From the NCBI GenBank assembly GCA_902790135.1, contig CADAQM010000010.1, forward strand, positions 31,997 to 95,996: a stretch of DNA of 64,000 bases, in the 5' to 3' direction. This stretch comes from an uncultured Coriobacteriaceae bacterium. Lineage in GTDB: Bacteria > Actinomycetota > Coriobacteriia > Coriobacteriales > Atopobiaceae. Below the pieces are notes generated by a model. That model was not told where the DNA came from, did not search any database, and saw only the letters and a program-made list of their open reading frames with translations. Below are positions 28,451 to 37,446 of this stretch, piece by piece. How positions within the stretch are numbered: position 1 is the stretch's first letter; the number at the start of each line of letters is the position of its first letter. The translations under genes were made by a program, and so were the position numbers.

Positions 28451-29175
28451 ACCTCTGCTATGGTCTCGTAGTCGATGCCGCAGTCGTGCAGGAACGCAAC
28501 CACGCCTCCCGCACGCTCGACCGCATCCCACGCGTACTCGATCGCATACGCAGGAGAATCGCAGAAGTTCTCTCGGTCCAGGTCCTGTTGCCGCAGGTAA
28601 TCGGCCGCATAGCCCTCGTTGCGCATCATGTGGGCACGCGTCTGCACGTAGCTGGCCACGCAGTCCCACTTGTCGCAGCCGGCGAGCGCCATGAGCAGCA
28701 TGGCGAGAATGCCCGTGCGATCCTTGCCCGCCATGCAGTGGAAGAGTATGCAGCCCTCCGGCGCTTCCGCAATGAACTGGAAGCAGCGCGCAATACTCTC
28801 ATGCGCGGCAAGCACCATCTGGTAGAGCTCGCAGAAGCTGGGACGCTTGTCCTCGTAGATGCGCTTCATCATCTCCTCGTTGGAGATGTCCAGCTTGAGC
28901 AGCGAGAAGTTTGCCGTGCGCACGTCGGGTCCAAAGTCCACGTCGGGCTCGCGAGAGACCTCCATCGGGTCACGCAGGTCGATAACCGCCACGAGGCCAT
29001 ACCCACGCAGGAAGTCGCGGTCGGCATCGGTGAGTTGCCACAACCAGTCGCTGCGCAGAAAGCGGTGATAGCGCGTCCGCCCACCGTCAGCAGTTGGGTA
29101 TCCGCCCAGCTCACGGACGTTGTTCGCACCTTCCAGCGGCAGGCGGGCCCAATCGAGCTCATAGGGCTTGGTCAT
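28429..29175 (-). CDS. Tyrosine-protein phosphatase (paralogue)
   Basis: 248 aa. The N-terminal NNVRELGGYPTADGGRTRYHRFLRS, the VIDLRDPMEVSREPDV segment and the P-loop LFHCMAGKDRTGILAMLLM define the same family as the gene at the left edge of the window. AAAGGAG sets the start at 29175. It is 39 bases downstream of the GH5 gene on the same strand and probably in the same operon, so it might act on a sugar phosphate and not a phosphoprotein. Confidence 0.9.
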   Translation of the reverse strand: MTKPYELDWARLPLEGANNVRELGGYPTADGGRTRYHRFLRSDWLWQLTDADRDFLRGYGLVAVIDLRDPMEVSREPDVDFGPDVRTANFSLLKLDISNEEMMKRIYEDKRPSFCELYQMVLAAHESIARCFQFIAEAPEGCILFHCMAGKDRTGILAMLLMALAGCDKWDCVASYVQTRAHMMRNEGYAADYLRQQDLDRENFCDSPAYAIEYAWDAVERAGGVVAFLHDCGIDYETIAEVKARLVS

Positions 29176-29214
29176 GGTTGCTCCTTTGTGAGATCCAACG
29201 CAGACGGGACGCAT

Positions 29215-30360
29215 CTACTGGAACAGCGCCGCGAGACCAGCAAGTGGGTCTGCGGGCGCGTCGTCACCACCTGGCTCGAGACCATGGCGCATATCGACCC
29301 AGCCCTTGGCCACGCAATGGCGAAGATCCCAGTCGAGATGCTCGGAATCGTCCACGCGATAGCTCCAGTAGCACCCGCCGATGCCCTCGTCCCAGGCATC
29401 CAGCTGGGCGTCGGACAGCGCACGATAGAAGTCACGCTTGCCCTCGGCGTCCAGCTCCGATTTGTGCGGGCTGTGGTTACCCAGGCACCACTCGCCCACC
29501 AGCACCTGATGGTGTTTGGCGGCAGCCCTCACCTGATCGGCGAACTCGGCAATCTTGGCCTGATACTCCGCGACATCAAAGCTCTTGAACCCAAAGTCGT
29601 TGAAGTTCAGGTACATGTGCGTGTCGATGACGACGTTCTCGTAGCGGTCCTCGGGCAGCAGGTCGTCCCACGAGGCAAGGTCAAACTGGTCGTGGTAGAC
29701 GAGCGCCACCTTTGGCCCGACGATCGGACGAAGTCGCTGGTAGACGCGGTCATAGAAGTCGAGCAGCGTCTCGCGTGAGATCACCTTGGAGCGTGCTACG
29801 CGATCCGGGTAGTTCTCCCCGTAGTTCTTGAGGTTCATGTTGAGCATGAACTCGCTTGCCGGCTCGTTGAGCGCCTCGATGCCCCACAGGGCAGGGTTTC
29901 CCGCATAGCGGCGGGCGATCTTCTCCAACACGTCGATGGCAAAGTCGACGCGCGCGGGATCTTGCGCCCAGGCGCAAAGGCCCATGTAGCCGCCATTATC
30001 GAAGGCGTTCTGGGAGAGGGGCACGGTATGCAGGTCCACGAGCACCTTGAGGCCCCAACGCTCCGCCCACATGAAGGCATTGTCCAGATGCTCCACGCAC
30101 GCCGCATGATGCTCGGTGCCAAAGAGGTAGTACGGCACGGGGATGCGCACGAGGTCGATGTTGGACTGCGCCATCCAGACAAAGTCGAACTCCGTGATGT
30201 AGGTCGAGCGATGGCGCTCGAGGGCGAGGGCAAGCTCCTCGGGATCGAACTCGTCAATGAGCCCACGGTCATCCTCGCTCTTTGCCGAGGAGAGCGGCGA
30301 CGTTCCCATCCACTTCTCCAGCACCAGCCAGTTGCCCAGATTTGCCCCGCGGAACTTCAT
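29215..30360 (-). CDS. Intracellular GH5 glucanase-like enzyme
   Basis: 381 aa, no signal peptide. It starts MKFRGANLGNWLVLEKWM, the N-terminus of exo-beta-1,3-glucanase/beta-glucosidase-like GH5 members; IDLVRIPVPYYLF, VLVDLHTVPLSQN, acid/base in IEALNEPASE (E166) and nucleophile in VLVGEWCLG (E290) support it. It probably cleaves short imported beta-glucans. GGGAGG precedes the ATG. First gene of a likely operon with the tyrosine phosphatase; divergent from the nitrilase gene. Confidence 0.88.
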   Translation of the reverse strand: MKFRGANLGNWLVLEKWMGTSPLSSAKSEDDRGLIDEFDPEELALALERHRSTYITEFDFVWMAQSNIDLVRIPVPYYLFGTEHHAACVEHLDNAFMWAERWGLKVLVDLHTVPLSQNAFDNGGYMGLCAWAQDPARVDFAIDVLEKIARRYAGNPALWGIEALNEPASEFMLNMNLKNYGENYPDRVARSKVISRETLLDFYDRVYQRLRPIVGPKVALVYHDQFDLASWDDLLPEDRYENVVIDTHMYLNFNDFGFKSFDVAEYQAKIAEFADQVRAAAKHHQVLVGEWCLGNHSPHKSELDAEGKRDFYRALSDAQLDAWDEGIGGCYWSYRVDDSEHLDWDLRHCVAKGWVDMRHGLEPGGDDAPADPLAGLAALFQ

Positions 30361-30535
30361 GATTGCCTCCCTTGAAGATGCCAAACGCCGTCAAGTATAG
30401 GGGGACTCGCAAGCGCGCCTCAACCTTCGTTCGCTTGTCGGCCTCTCTGGCAAGGCACTCGCATGTAGCCCAGAGAAACGCAGACAACGCAGCCCGCACG
30501 TGGCGTACCATGGCACTCAACCGAGAGGAGGAGCC

Positions 30536-31345
30536 ATGCAATTCACGCTGGCCTTGGCACAGAGCGGGTACCCGCAGGACGGAGACGTGCTCGCGCAGAT
30601 CGAGGGCTTTGCCACAAAGGCCGAGACAGCTGGAGCGACGCTGCTTGCCTTTCCAGAGGCACTCATGAGCCCTCGCGAGATGAGCGCGACGGAGCTCAAA
30701 GCGCTGGCGGAGACGCTGGATGGGCCCTTCATGCAAGAGGTCGGTCGCATTGCCGCGCGGCACCACCTCTGGATCGTCGGCACAATGAGCGAGGTCAACC
30801 CCGCAGGTGGCCCACCCTTCAACACAGCCTTTGCAGTGGATGACCGCGGCGTCCTTGCGGGCAGCTACCGGAAGTGCCACCTCTACGACGCCCATGGCGT
30901 GTTCGAGTCCGAGCGTATGTCGGCGGGAGACCAGCTCACCGCCATCGTGCCCACGCCGTTTTGCACCTTGGGGCCGGCCATATGCTATGACCTGCGCTTT
31001 CCCGAGTCCGCGCGCGCCGCATCCCTCGCCGGGGCCAACCTTCTACTCTACCCTGCCGCCTGGTACGAAGGTCCGCACAAGCTCGACCACTGGAGGACGC
31101 TGCTCAAGGCTCGTGCTATCGAGAACGAACTCTTTGTGGCGGGCATCTGCCACGCTGGGGAACGCTTCGTGGGAGAGAGCCTTGTGTATGGTCCGCTCGG
31201 CGAGCTTATTGCGCAGGGACCCGACCCCAACGGTCCGTCCAAGGGAGAGGGCCTCGTCATCGCGCACATAGACACGGACGAGGTCACCTCGGCACGCAAC
31301 GCCATGCCCGTCTTCGAGCACCGCCGTCCCAAGCTCTATCGATAG
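30536..31345 (+). CDS. Nitrilase-superfamily amidohydrolase
   Basis: 269 aa. The Glu-Lys-Cys triad is visible: FPEALMS (E41), SYRKCHLYD (K113) and PAICYDLRFPE (C150), with the C-terminal AGICHAGERFVGESLVYGP. The form matches omega-amidase/deaminated-glutathione amidase-like branches that hydrolyse alpha-ketoglutaramate or similar amides. GAGAGGAGGA precedes the ATG; an ATG 12 codons earlier has no site. Stands alone, followed by a hairpin shared with the EIIA genes. Confidence 0.9.
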   Translation: MQFTLALAQSGYPQDGDVLAQIEGFATKAETAGATLLAFPEALMSPREMSATELKALAETLDGPFMQEVGRIAARHHLWIVGTMSEVNPAGGPPFNTAFAVDDRGVLAGSYRKCHLYDAHGVFESERMSAGDQLTAIVPTPFCTLGPAICYDLRFPESARAASLAGANLLLYPAAWYEGPHKLDHWRTLLKARAIENELFVAGICHAGERFVGESLVYGPLGELIAQGPDPNGPSKGEGLVIAHIDTDEVTSARNAMPVFEHRRPKLYR

Positions 31346-31346
31346 C

Positions 31347-31375
31347 AAAACGCCGCCCCGTCAAGCGAGGCGGCG
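31347..31375 (-). terminator. Terminator of the EIIA operon
   Basis: CGCCGCC and GGCGGCG (31351-31357, 31369-31375) form the stem, extended by CG/CG past one mismatch; on the minus strand TTTTGC follows. It lies between the convergent nitrilase and EIIA genes. Confidence 0.75.
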
Positions 31376-31404
31376 CCAAACCTGCAACTCTGTGACGCGG
31401 GAGC

Positions 31405-31860
31405 CTAATCTTCCATGCGACCGTTGACGATGGCGGCCATCTCGGCGGGATCGCTGGTGGCCAGAATCGCCGTACGGAACTCGTTGTCCATCAGCATGAC
31501 GGCGACCTTGGACAGCATCTTGAGGAAGGTGGTACCAGCCTCGCTGTCGGGCACGAGCAGACTGATGGCGGTGTGGATGGGCGCGCCGTCCATGGACTGC
31601 CAATCGACATCCTCGGCAAACTTGACCACGATGACCGAGGCCTCCTTGACGGCGGCGTTCTTGCAGTGCGGGATGGCGAAACCAGCCTGCATGCCAGTGG
31701 AGCCGTCCGCCTCGCGGGCCTTGAGGCCGGCGAGCACAGCCTGCTCGTCATCGGTGATGCCCAGCTCGGCGGCCTTTGCGGCGATAAAGGCGAGCGCCGC
31801 GTCGACATCGGCTACGGAAACGTCGAGAAAAACCTGGGACGGAGTGATGAACTCTGCCAT
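31405..31860 (-). CDS. PTS EIIA, fructose/mannitol type (tandem copy 1)
   Basis: 151 aa single-domain protein. The active-site motif TGMQAGFAIPHCKNAAV contains the phosphorylated His. Phosphate comes from HPr and passes to an EIIB, but no fructose-type EIIB/EIIC lies in the window. It is a close paralogue of the next gene upstream (31933), with which it shares GFAIPHCK, MDGxPIxxAI and LxxVAxMLMDxxF. AAGGAGG sets the ATG at 31860. A terminator-like hairpin separates the two copies, so expression of this copy is probably lower. Confidence 0.9.
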   Translation of the reverse strand: MAEFITPSQVFLDVSVADVDAALAFIAAKAAELGITDDEQAVLAGLKAREADGSTGMQAGFAIPHCKNAAVKEASVIVVKFAEDVDWQSMDGAPIHTAISLLVPDSEAGTTFLKMLSKVAVMLMDNEFRTAILATSDPAEMAAIVNGRMED

Positions 31861-31877
31861 ATAGTGCCTCCTTTTGC

Positions 31878-31908
31878 CAAAAAGGCCCGACACACGCAGT
31901 GCCGGGCC
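31878..31908 (-). terminator. Intercistronic terminator between EIIA genes
   Basis: GGCCCG-A-CAC and GTG-C-CGGGCC pair (31884-31908); on the minus strand the stem is followed by TTTTTGG. It should cut transcription from the upstream EIIA gene into the downstream one. Confidence 0.75.
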
Positions 31909-31932
31909 CCTCTCGTCTGAACCGAAGACTAC

Positions 31933-32379
31933 TTACGCACCAAGGCCTGCGTTGATGGCGGCAGCGATCTCAGCAGCGTCGTTGGACGCCAGGATCTTCT
32001 CCTGGAACTTGCCATCCATCAGCATGATGGCGACCTGGGAGAGAAGGCTCAGGTGCACGTCACCGTCGGGGGCGAACAGGGCGATGGCGACCTTGATGGG
32101 CTTGCCGTCCATGGACTCCCACTCGACGTCGCCAGCGAACTTGACGACATAGATGGCAGCGTCGTTGACAGCAGCGCACTTGCAGTGCGGGATGGCGAAG
32201 CCGGACTGCATGCCGGTGGTGCCCATGGCCTCGCGCTCCTTGAAGGCGGCGAGAGCGGAGGCGGCGTCGGTGGCAAGGCCAGCCTCGGCGGCCTTGTTGG
32301 CCAGGAACTCGAGAGCCTCGTCGACGGTGGAGGCGGGGTTGTCAAGGAAGACCTGCTCGGCCTTAACGAAATCGCTCAT
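31933..32379 (-). CDS. PTS EIIA, fructose/mannitol type (tandem copy 2)
   Basis: 148 aa. TGMQSGFAIPHCKCAAV carries the phosphorylatable His. Same fold and length as the neighbour at 31405, so a tandem duplication. It lies 127 bases downstream of a glucokinase gene on the same strand. Isolated EIIA proteins may serve an EIIBC encoded elsewhere or act as regulators of sugar metabolism. The ribosome site is AAGGAG. Confidence 0.9.
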   Translation of the reverse strand: MSDFVKAEQVFLDNPASTVDEALEFLANKAAEAGLATDAASALAAFKEREAMGTTGMQSGFAIPHCKCAAVNDAAIYVVKFAGDVEWESMDGKPIKVAIALFAPDGDVHLSLLSQVAIMLMDGKFQEKILASNDAAEIAAAINAGLGA

Positions 32380-32506
32380 GCAAAACTCCTTCTCATTGAG
32401 GAACCAGTCGCTCTATCGAATGTACCACGCTTGCCGCCATACGACCCCCACAGACTTGGGACGGGGCCATTTTATGCCTTTAGCGTGGCACAGACGTTAC
32501 ATTTGC

Positions 32507-33451
32507 CTAGGCGCCACGCTCCAGAAGGGCCTGATAGGCGCATCCGTACATGGCGGCGTCGTTGCCAAGGCTGGCAGGCAGGATACGCGTAGCCGCGCTG
32601 GGAGCCAGGCAGTACTTGCGGAAGGAGTTGCGCAGGTCCTCGGCATAGAGCTTGAAGCCGCCACCCACGCCGCCGCCGATGAGGTAGACCTGCGGGTCAA
32701 CGACCACGGAGATCTGCGCGAGGGCATAGCCGAGTGTGTCGCACATGCCGCGCAGGGCTGCGATGGCCGCCTCGTCGCCAGCGCGATGCGCGTTGAAGAT
32801 GGAGAGGGTGTCGGTCGGGCCATCCAGAGCCACCGGCTCGGTGCCCAAGCGCTTGCACTCCTTCTTGTACTGCGTGACGATGCCCTTGGCCGAGGCATAC
32901 TGCTCGAGGCAGCCCTTACGGCCGCAGCCGCAGCTCTCGGTCTCGTCACGATTGACGGTGACATGGCCGATCTCGCCGCCGGCACCGAAGGCGCCCGCTA
33001 CGAGCTTGCCATTGACGACCACGCCGCCGCCGACGCCCGTGCCGATGGCGATCAGCACAAAGCTGTTGGCGCCCTTGGCGGTACCCTGCCACAGCTCGCC
33101 AAGAGCAGCAGCATTGGCATCGTTGACAAAGGCGAGGTTGGCCTTCTTGAAGGTGCGCTTGATGGCGGCCTGCAGGCCCTCGGGATCGAGCTCGATGTTG
33201 GCGAGCATGCCGACCTTGCCCTCGTCGTCCACGGGACCGGGCACGTCAAGGCCGATGGCGATGACGTCATCGGGGGTGGCGCCATTCTCGGCGAGCAGGT
33301 CCTTCAGACCGTTGGTGACCACCGCGAATGCGGCCTCGCTCACGATCTCGCCCGTCGGGATCTTGGTGACGGCCTCAAGGGTGCCCTCAGCCGAGAACAT
33401 GCCAACCTTGATGCTGGTACCGCCGATGTCGATGCCAAGAACTTTCTCCAT
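32507..33451 (-). CDS. ROK-family glucokinase with zinc motif
   Basis: 314 aa. LGIDIGGTSIKVGMF, VPGPVDDEGKVG, IGTGVGGGVVVNGK and the zinc segment starting GHVTVN with CGCGRKGCLEQYAS are the marks of the glucokinase branch. It makes glucose-6-phosphate, for example from the glucose released by the phospho-beta-glucosidases and GH5 enzyme of this region. The ATG at 33451 has AGAAGGGA upstream; earlier in-frame codons lack one. Probably co-transcribed with the two EIIA genes; divergent from the M32 peptidase gene. Confidence 0.92.
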   Translation of the reverse strand: MEKVLGIDIGGTSIKVGMFSAEGTLEAVTKIPTGEIVSEAAFAVVTNGLKDLLAENGATPDDVIAIGLDVPGPVDDEGKVGMLANIELDPEGLQAAIKRTFKKANLAFVNDANAAALGELWQGTAKGANSFVLIAIGTGVGGGVVVNGKLVAGAFGAGGEIGHVTVNRDETESCGCGRKGCLEQYASAKGIVTQYKKECKRLGTEPVALDGPTDTLSIFNAHRAGDEAAIAALRGMCDTLGYALAQISVVVDPQVYLIGGGVGGGFKLYAEDLRNSFRKYCLAPSAATRILPASLGNDAAMYGCAYQALLERGA

Positions 33452-33654
33452 TATGCAATCCCTTCTCGTGGACAAACATCCCTTCCTACGGCTCTCGGTA
33501 CACATGTAACAGCAGATAGCGGCACCGAAACGCCGTTCCAGACAGGTTCAGTATCGCTCAATTGTGCAAATGGTGGGAGATGCATTCCCCCGAGTGAGCA
33601 CAACAGAAGCTACACTGGACTGGTCAGCCTTACCTGTACCAAAGCGGAGGAACC

Positions 33655-35262
33655 ATGAGCCAAGAGCAACCCACCCTCACCGGTTTTGACGGCGCCGATC
33701 CCGGCGCGACCATCGTCCTGCCTGGCACGCCACGATACGTGGCGCCCGCGGGCGTGAGCAACCCCAAGGCGGACATCGCCGAGCTCGAGGAGCTCGAGCG
33801 GCACCTCTTTGCCCACCGCTACGCGCAGGCCGGCATGTCGTGCTATGGCGCAACCATCGACCCCGAGGCCGCGACCGCCGACCGCGGCGAGGCGCTCGCC
33901 ATCCTGCAGGAGGAGGACCAGGCGCTGCTCTGCTCGCGCGAGACCGGAGAGCTGCTCGACCGCCTCTCCGCAGCCAGCGCGCTGCTCAACCCCATCCAGG
34001 CAGCACAGGTGCGCATCCTGCAGCGCGACCGCGCAGAGCTGGTCGACGTGCCACCCGAGGTCCAGTCTGCCTTCACGAGGCTCGTCACCGAGGCGGACGA
34101 CGTCTGGCGTCGTGCCAAGAACGCCGGTGACTGGGCATCCTTCGAGCCCTACCTCGACCGCATCGTCACCTCCATGCGCGAGATGGCCTCCTACAAGAAC
34201 GCCGCGGCAGACCCGTACGACGTCTGGTTGAACGAGTTCGAGCACGACACCGACTGCGCCTTCTACGACCGCTTCTTCGCGCAGGTCAAGGAGGTCGCGG
34301 TGCCGCTTCTGGCAGACGTTGCCGCAAGCCGTCGCAACCCGGCCCGCTCGCCCTTCCAGGGTCGCTTCGATGCCAGCCGCCAGATGGAGCTGGCACGCGA
34401 CCTCATCCGCCTGGAGGGTCTCGACGAGCGCAAGGTGCTGCTGCTGACCACCGAGCACCCCTTCTCCGATGGCCTGACCAGCAACTATGCGATTGTCGCG
34501 TGCCACGTGCACGAGAATGACGTCCTCTCCAACGTCTACACCATGCTGCACGAGGGCGGTCACGCGCTCTACGAGATGGGCGTGGACCCCGCACTCGACC
34601 GCACCTCGCTCAAAGGCGGCACCTCCAGCGGCATGCACGAGGCGCAGTCCCGCTTCTTCGAGAATTACGTGGGCCGCAGCCTCGCCTTTGCACCGCGCCT
34701 AGTGGAGGTCATGGCAAAGCAGTTCCGTGGGCAGCTCGGCCGCGTCACTCCCGGACAACTCTACGCCGCAGCCAACCGCGTGGAGGCACAGCCCATCCGC
34801 ACCGAGGCGGACGAGCTCACCTATCCGCTGCACGTCCTAGTGCGCTACGAGATCGAGCGTCTCCTGATGTCGGGCGAGGCCAACGCGGCCGACGTCCCAC
34901 GCCTCTGGACCGAGCGCTACAAGGCCTACCTGGGCATCGACGTGCCCAACGACGCACGTGGCGCCTTGCAGGACACCCATTGGTCCGGTGGCCTGATCGG
35001 CTACTTCCCCACCTACGCGCTGGGCAGCGCCATCGGCGCGCAGCTCAAGGCCACGATGGTACGCGAGGGCATGGACTTCGACGGCGTCTGTGCCTCGGGC
35101 GACCTCTCCCCCATCCACGCATGGCTGCGCGACCGCATCTGGCGCCATGGACGCTCGCGCGACACCAACGAGCTGATCCTCGACGCCTGCGGCGAGCCCT
35201 TCTCCGCCACGTACTTCACCGACTACCTCACCGAGAAGTTCTCGGCGCTGTACGGGCTGTAG
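33655..35262 (+). CDS. M32 (Taq-type) carboxypeptidase
   Basis: 535 aa, typical M32 length. The zinc motif is TMLHEGGHALYEMG (HEGGH near residues 298-302) with the third ligand in GMHEAQSRFFENYVGRS; HWSGGLIGYFPTYALGSAIGAQL near the C-terminus is highly conserved. It removes C-terminal residues from peptides in the cytoplasm. GGAGGA precedes the ATG. The dtd gene starts 9 bases after its stop, so the two share a transcript. Confidence 0.94.
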   Translation: MSQEQPTLTGFDGADPGATIVLPGTPRYVAPAGVSNPKADIAELEELERHLFAHRYAQAGMSCYGATIDPEAATADRGEALAILQEEDQALLCSRETGELLDRLSAASALLNPIQAAQVRILQRDRAELVDVPPEVQSAFTRLVTEADDVWRRAKNAGDWASFEPYLDRIVTSMREMASYKNAAADPYDVWLNEFEHDTDCAFYDRFFAQVKEVAVPLLADVAASRRNPARSPFQGRFDASRQMELARDLIRLEGLDERKVLLLTTEHPFSDGLTSNYAIVACHVHENDVLSNVYTMLHEGGHALYEMGVDPALDRTSLKGGTSSGMHEAQSRFFENYVGRSLAFAPRLVEVMAKQFRGQLGRVTPGQLYAAANRVEAQPIRTEADELTYPLHVLVRYEIERLLMSGEANAADVPRLWTERYKAYLGIDVPNDARGALQDTHWSGGLIGYFPTYALGSAIGAQLKATMVREGMDFDGVCASGDLSPIHAWLRDRIWRHGRSRDTNELILDACGEPFSATYFTDYLTEKFSALYGL

Positions 35263-35271
35263 GAGGCACCG

Positions 35272-35739
35272 ATGCGAGCAGTGCTGCAACGCGTGTCGCA
35301 GGCGAGCGTCACGGTCGAGGGCGAGGTCGTCGGACGCTGTGGCAAGGGTTTCATGGTGCTGTTGGGCATCTCCCCCGACGACACCGAGGCAGAAGCCGAG
35401 CGCCTCTGGGCCAAGATCTCACGGCTCCGCGTCTTTGACGACGACGAGGGCAAGATGAACCTCTCGCTTTCCGATGTTGACGGAGAGGTTCTGGTGATAA
35501 GCCAGTTCACGTTGTTTGCCGACACGCGCAGGGGCAACCGTCCCTCGTTTGTGGGAGCGGCGCGTCCGGAAATCGCGATACCGCTCTACGAGCGCTTCTG
35601 CACGCTGGCCGCAGCCGACGTGGCACATGTGGGACGCGGCATCTTTGGGGCGGATATGCAGGTGGCGCTCGTCAACGACGGACCGGTCACCATCTGCTTG
35701 GACACTGACGAGCTGGCAAGACCTCGGCGCAGCTCGTAG
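35272..35739 (+). CDS. dtd: D-aminoacyl-tRNA deacylase
   Basis: 155 aa. [21 protein letters not shown] at the N-terminus, the active-site motif [20 protein letters not shown] and the cross-subunit motif [12 protein letters not shown] identify Dtd, which hydrolyses D-amino acids or glycine from mischarged tRNA. GGAGGCACC precedes the ATG and overlaps the end of the M32 gene. The C-terminal [10 protein letters not shown] is slightly longer than usual. Confidence 0.95.
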   Translation: MRAVLQRVSQASVTVEGEVVGRCGKGFMVLLGISPDDTEAEAERLWAKISRLRVFDDDEGKMNLSLSDVDGEVLVISQFTLFADTRRGNRPSFVGAARPEIAIPLYERFCTLAAADVAHVGRGIFGADMQVALVNDGPVTICLDTDELARPRRSS

Positions 35740-35868
35740 CGGCAACACGGGTGGCGATATGTGGTCATACGTGCTATATTGCCACTCGTTTTCGAGGAGT
35801 CTTCACGGTTCCTCCATCTGCTATGGTAGTTCGCATGCACCCGCATGCGTACCAAAGGAGTGATTTGC

Positions 35869-36291
35869 ATGAGCAAGTACATGGATGAGTTCAAGCAGTT
35901 CATCGCCAAGGGCAATGTCATGGATATGGCCGTCGGCGTTATCATCGGCGGCGCCTTCACGGCCATCGTCTCGTCGCTGACCGATGACATCATCAACCCG
36001 CTGATCACCACTCTCACCGGTGGCGGTGCCGACATGGCTGGCTCGCTGGTCGTCGCTGGCATGGACTTTGGTGCCTTTATCAGCGCAGTCATCAACTTCC
36101 TGATCGTTGCCTTCATCGTCTTCAACATCGTCAAGGCCATGAACAAGTTCCAGGCTGTGGCTGGCCTCGACAAGCCTGCCGAGGAGCCCGCGCCCGCGCC
36201 CGTGTGCCCGAGCTGCCTCGAGGAGGTCAAGGAAGGCGCCACCCGTTGCCCGCACTGCGGCGGCGAGATCCCCGGTGGTGCCAAGGCGTAA
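35869..36291 (+). CDS. mscL: Large-conductance mechanosensitive channel with zinc-ribbon tail
   Basis: 140 aa. The MscL core is clear: FKQFIAKGNVMDMAVGVIIGGAF (first membrane helix), a periplasmic loop, and MDFGAFISAVINFLIVAFIVFNIVKAMN (second helix). In place of a plain C-terminal helix it ends with a four-cysteine ribbon, CPSC (C113, C116) and CPHC (C127, C130), joined by a PAEEPAPAP linker. The channel opens under osmotic downshock. AAAGGAG sets the start at 35869; an ATG eight codons earlier lies before that site. A terminator follows. Confidence 0.95.
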   Translation: MSKYMDEFKQFIAKGNVMDMAVGVIIGGAFTAIVSSLTDDIINPLITTLTGGGADMAGSLVVAGMDFGAFISAVINFLIVAFIVFNIVKAMNKFQAVAGLDKPAEEPAPAPVCPSCLEEVKEGATRCPHCGGEIPGGAKA

Positions 36292-36314
36292 GTCTTTCGC
36301 ACAAGCGTTATGCC

Positions 36315-36348
36315 AGGAGGGACAGGTCATCGGCCTGTCCCTCCTTTT
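36315..36348 (+). terminator. Rho-independent terminator of mscL
   Basis: AGGAGGGACAGG and its exact complement with a 7-base loop, then TTTTCT; 24 bases after the mscL stop. Confidence 0.9.
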
Positions 36349-36450
36349 CTCTCATGACAAATGGCACGCTTTTGGCGACCGATACGACTTGGCGGACGGA
36401 ACCGAGCGGCATTGCGTCTCTGGGGACGGACCCGTGGCGACGCATCCGCT

Positions 36451-37434
36451 CTAGAGCACCTGCTCCATGCCAATCTTGAAGGGCTTCATGCCCATGGCCT
36501 CGTAGAAGCGCTGCGCCCCGGGATTGCATGACCACACGTTGAGCGTGACGTTATAAAAACCCCGCTCACGGGCCCAGTCGATCACATAGTTGTAGACGGT
36601 GGAACCCACGTGCCGCCCACGGGCGGCCTCGTCAACGCAGATGTCGTCGATGTAGAGCGAGCGCACGTGCGTGCGGGCGGTGTCTTGCGTGAAGTCCTCG
36701 ACCACACAGAAGGCGTAGCCTTGCACGTGCCCGTCCTCTCCCACGCACACGAAGATAGGACGGTTGTCATCGGCTACGATCTCCTCGAGCTCACTGGCGG
36801 TGTACTTGGTGCCACCAACCTGGAAGAGGTCGGGACGCCCTTCGGCATGCACCGTGCACACCTGAACCAGCAGCCTTTGGATGTCGGGAATGTCTGACGC
36901 TTGCGCGCGGCGAATCTCCATCGGTTTCTCCCTCGTTGACGGTGTTGGCGGGCGGGATTCTGCGACCTCGTGCGCCAGCCTTACGTATATGTCGGCATTA
37001 CGGCGGTTTGCCGCGATGTCGTCTTCGGTCATCTTGCGAGCGGCGCGCGCGGGAGTGCCAAGCACCACGACCCCGTCGGGTATGACGTCCCCCTTCTTGA
37101 CCAGAGCGCCAGCCCCCACGATGCAGTTGCTGCCAATGCGGGCACCGTCCAGGATGATGGAACCCATGCCTACCAGCGTGTTGTCGCCCACCGTGCACCC
37201 ATGGACGATGGCTCCGTGACCAACGGTCACCCCCTCGCCCAAGACGGTCGGATGCCCCGCCGACACGTGGATGACGGCGTTGTCCTGCACGTTGGTACGA
37301 GGTCCGAGCACGATGGCATCCTCGTCGGCACGCAGCACGGCGCCGTGCCAGATAGAGCAGCCCTCGGAGAGCGTCACCCCTCCGGTCACGACCGCAGTGG
37401 GGGCGACAAAGACGTCTTTGACCTTCTGCACCAT
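36451..37434 (-). CDS. Gamma-carbonic-anhydrase-like protein fused to GNAT acetyltransferase
   Basis: 327 aa in one frame. Residues 1-165 are a left-handed beta-helix of the YrdA/gamma-carbonic-anhydrase family with zinc His at about 56, 73 and 78 (VIHVSAGH, VGHGAIVHGC). Residues 172-327 are a GNAT N-acetyltransferase (MEIRRAQASDIPDIQ; IDDICVDEAARGRHVGSTVYN; NPGAQRFYEAMGM). The joint has its own GAGGGAG ribosome site and ATG (36921), so the GNAT part could also be made alone. The start at 37434 has GGGGG upstream. Functions are probably two separate genes merged by loss of a stop. Confidence 0.88.
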   Translation of the reverse strand: MVQKVKDVFVAPTAVVTGGVTLSEGCSIWHGAVLRADEDAIVLGPRTNVQDNAVIHVSAGHPTVLGEGVTVGHGAIVHGCTVGDNTLVGMGSIILDGARIGSNCIVGAGALVKKGDVIPDGVVVLGTPARAARKMTEDDIAANRRNADIYVRLAHEVAESRPPTPSTREKPMEIRRAQASDIPDIQRLLVQVCTVHAEGRPDLFQVGGTKYTASELEEIVADDNRPIFVCVGEDGHVQGYAFCVVEDFTQDTARTHVRSLYIDDICVDEAARGRHVGSTVYNYVIDWARERGFYNVTLNVWSCNPGAQRFYEAMGMKPFKIGMEQVL

Positions 37435-37446
37435 AAACCCCCTCGA

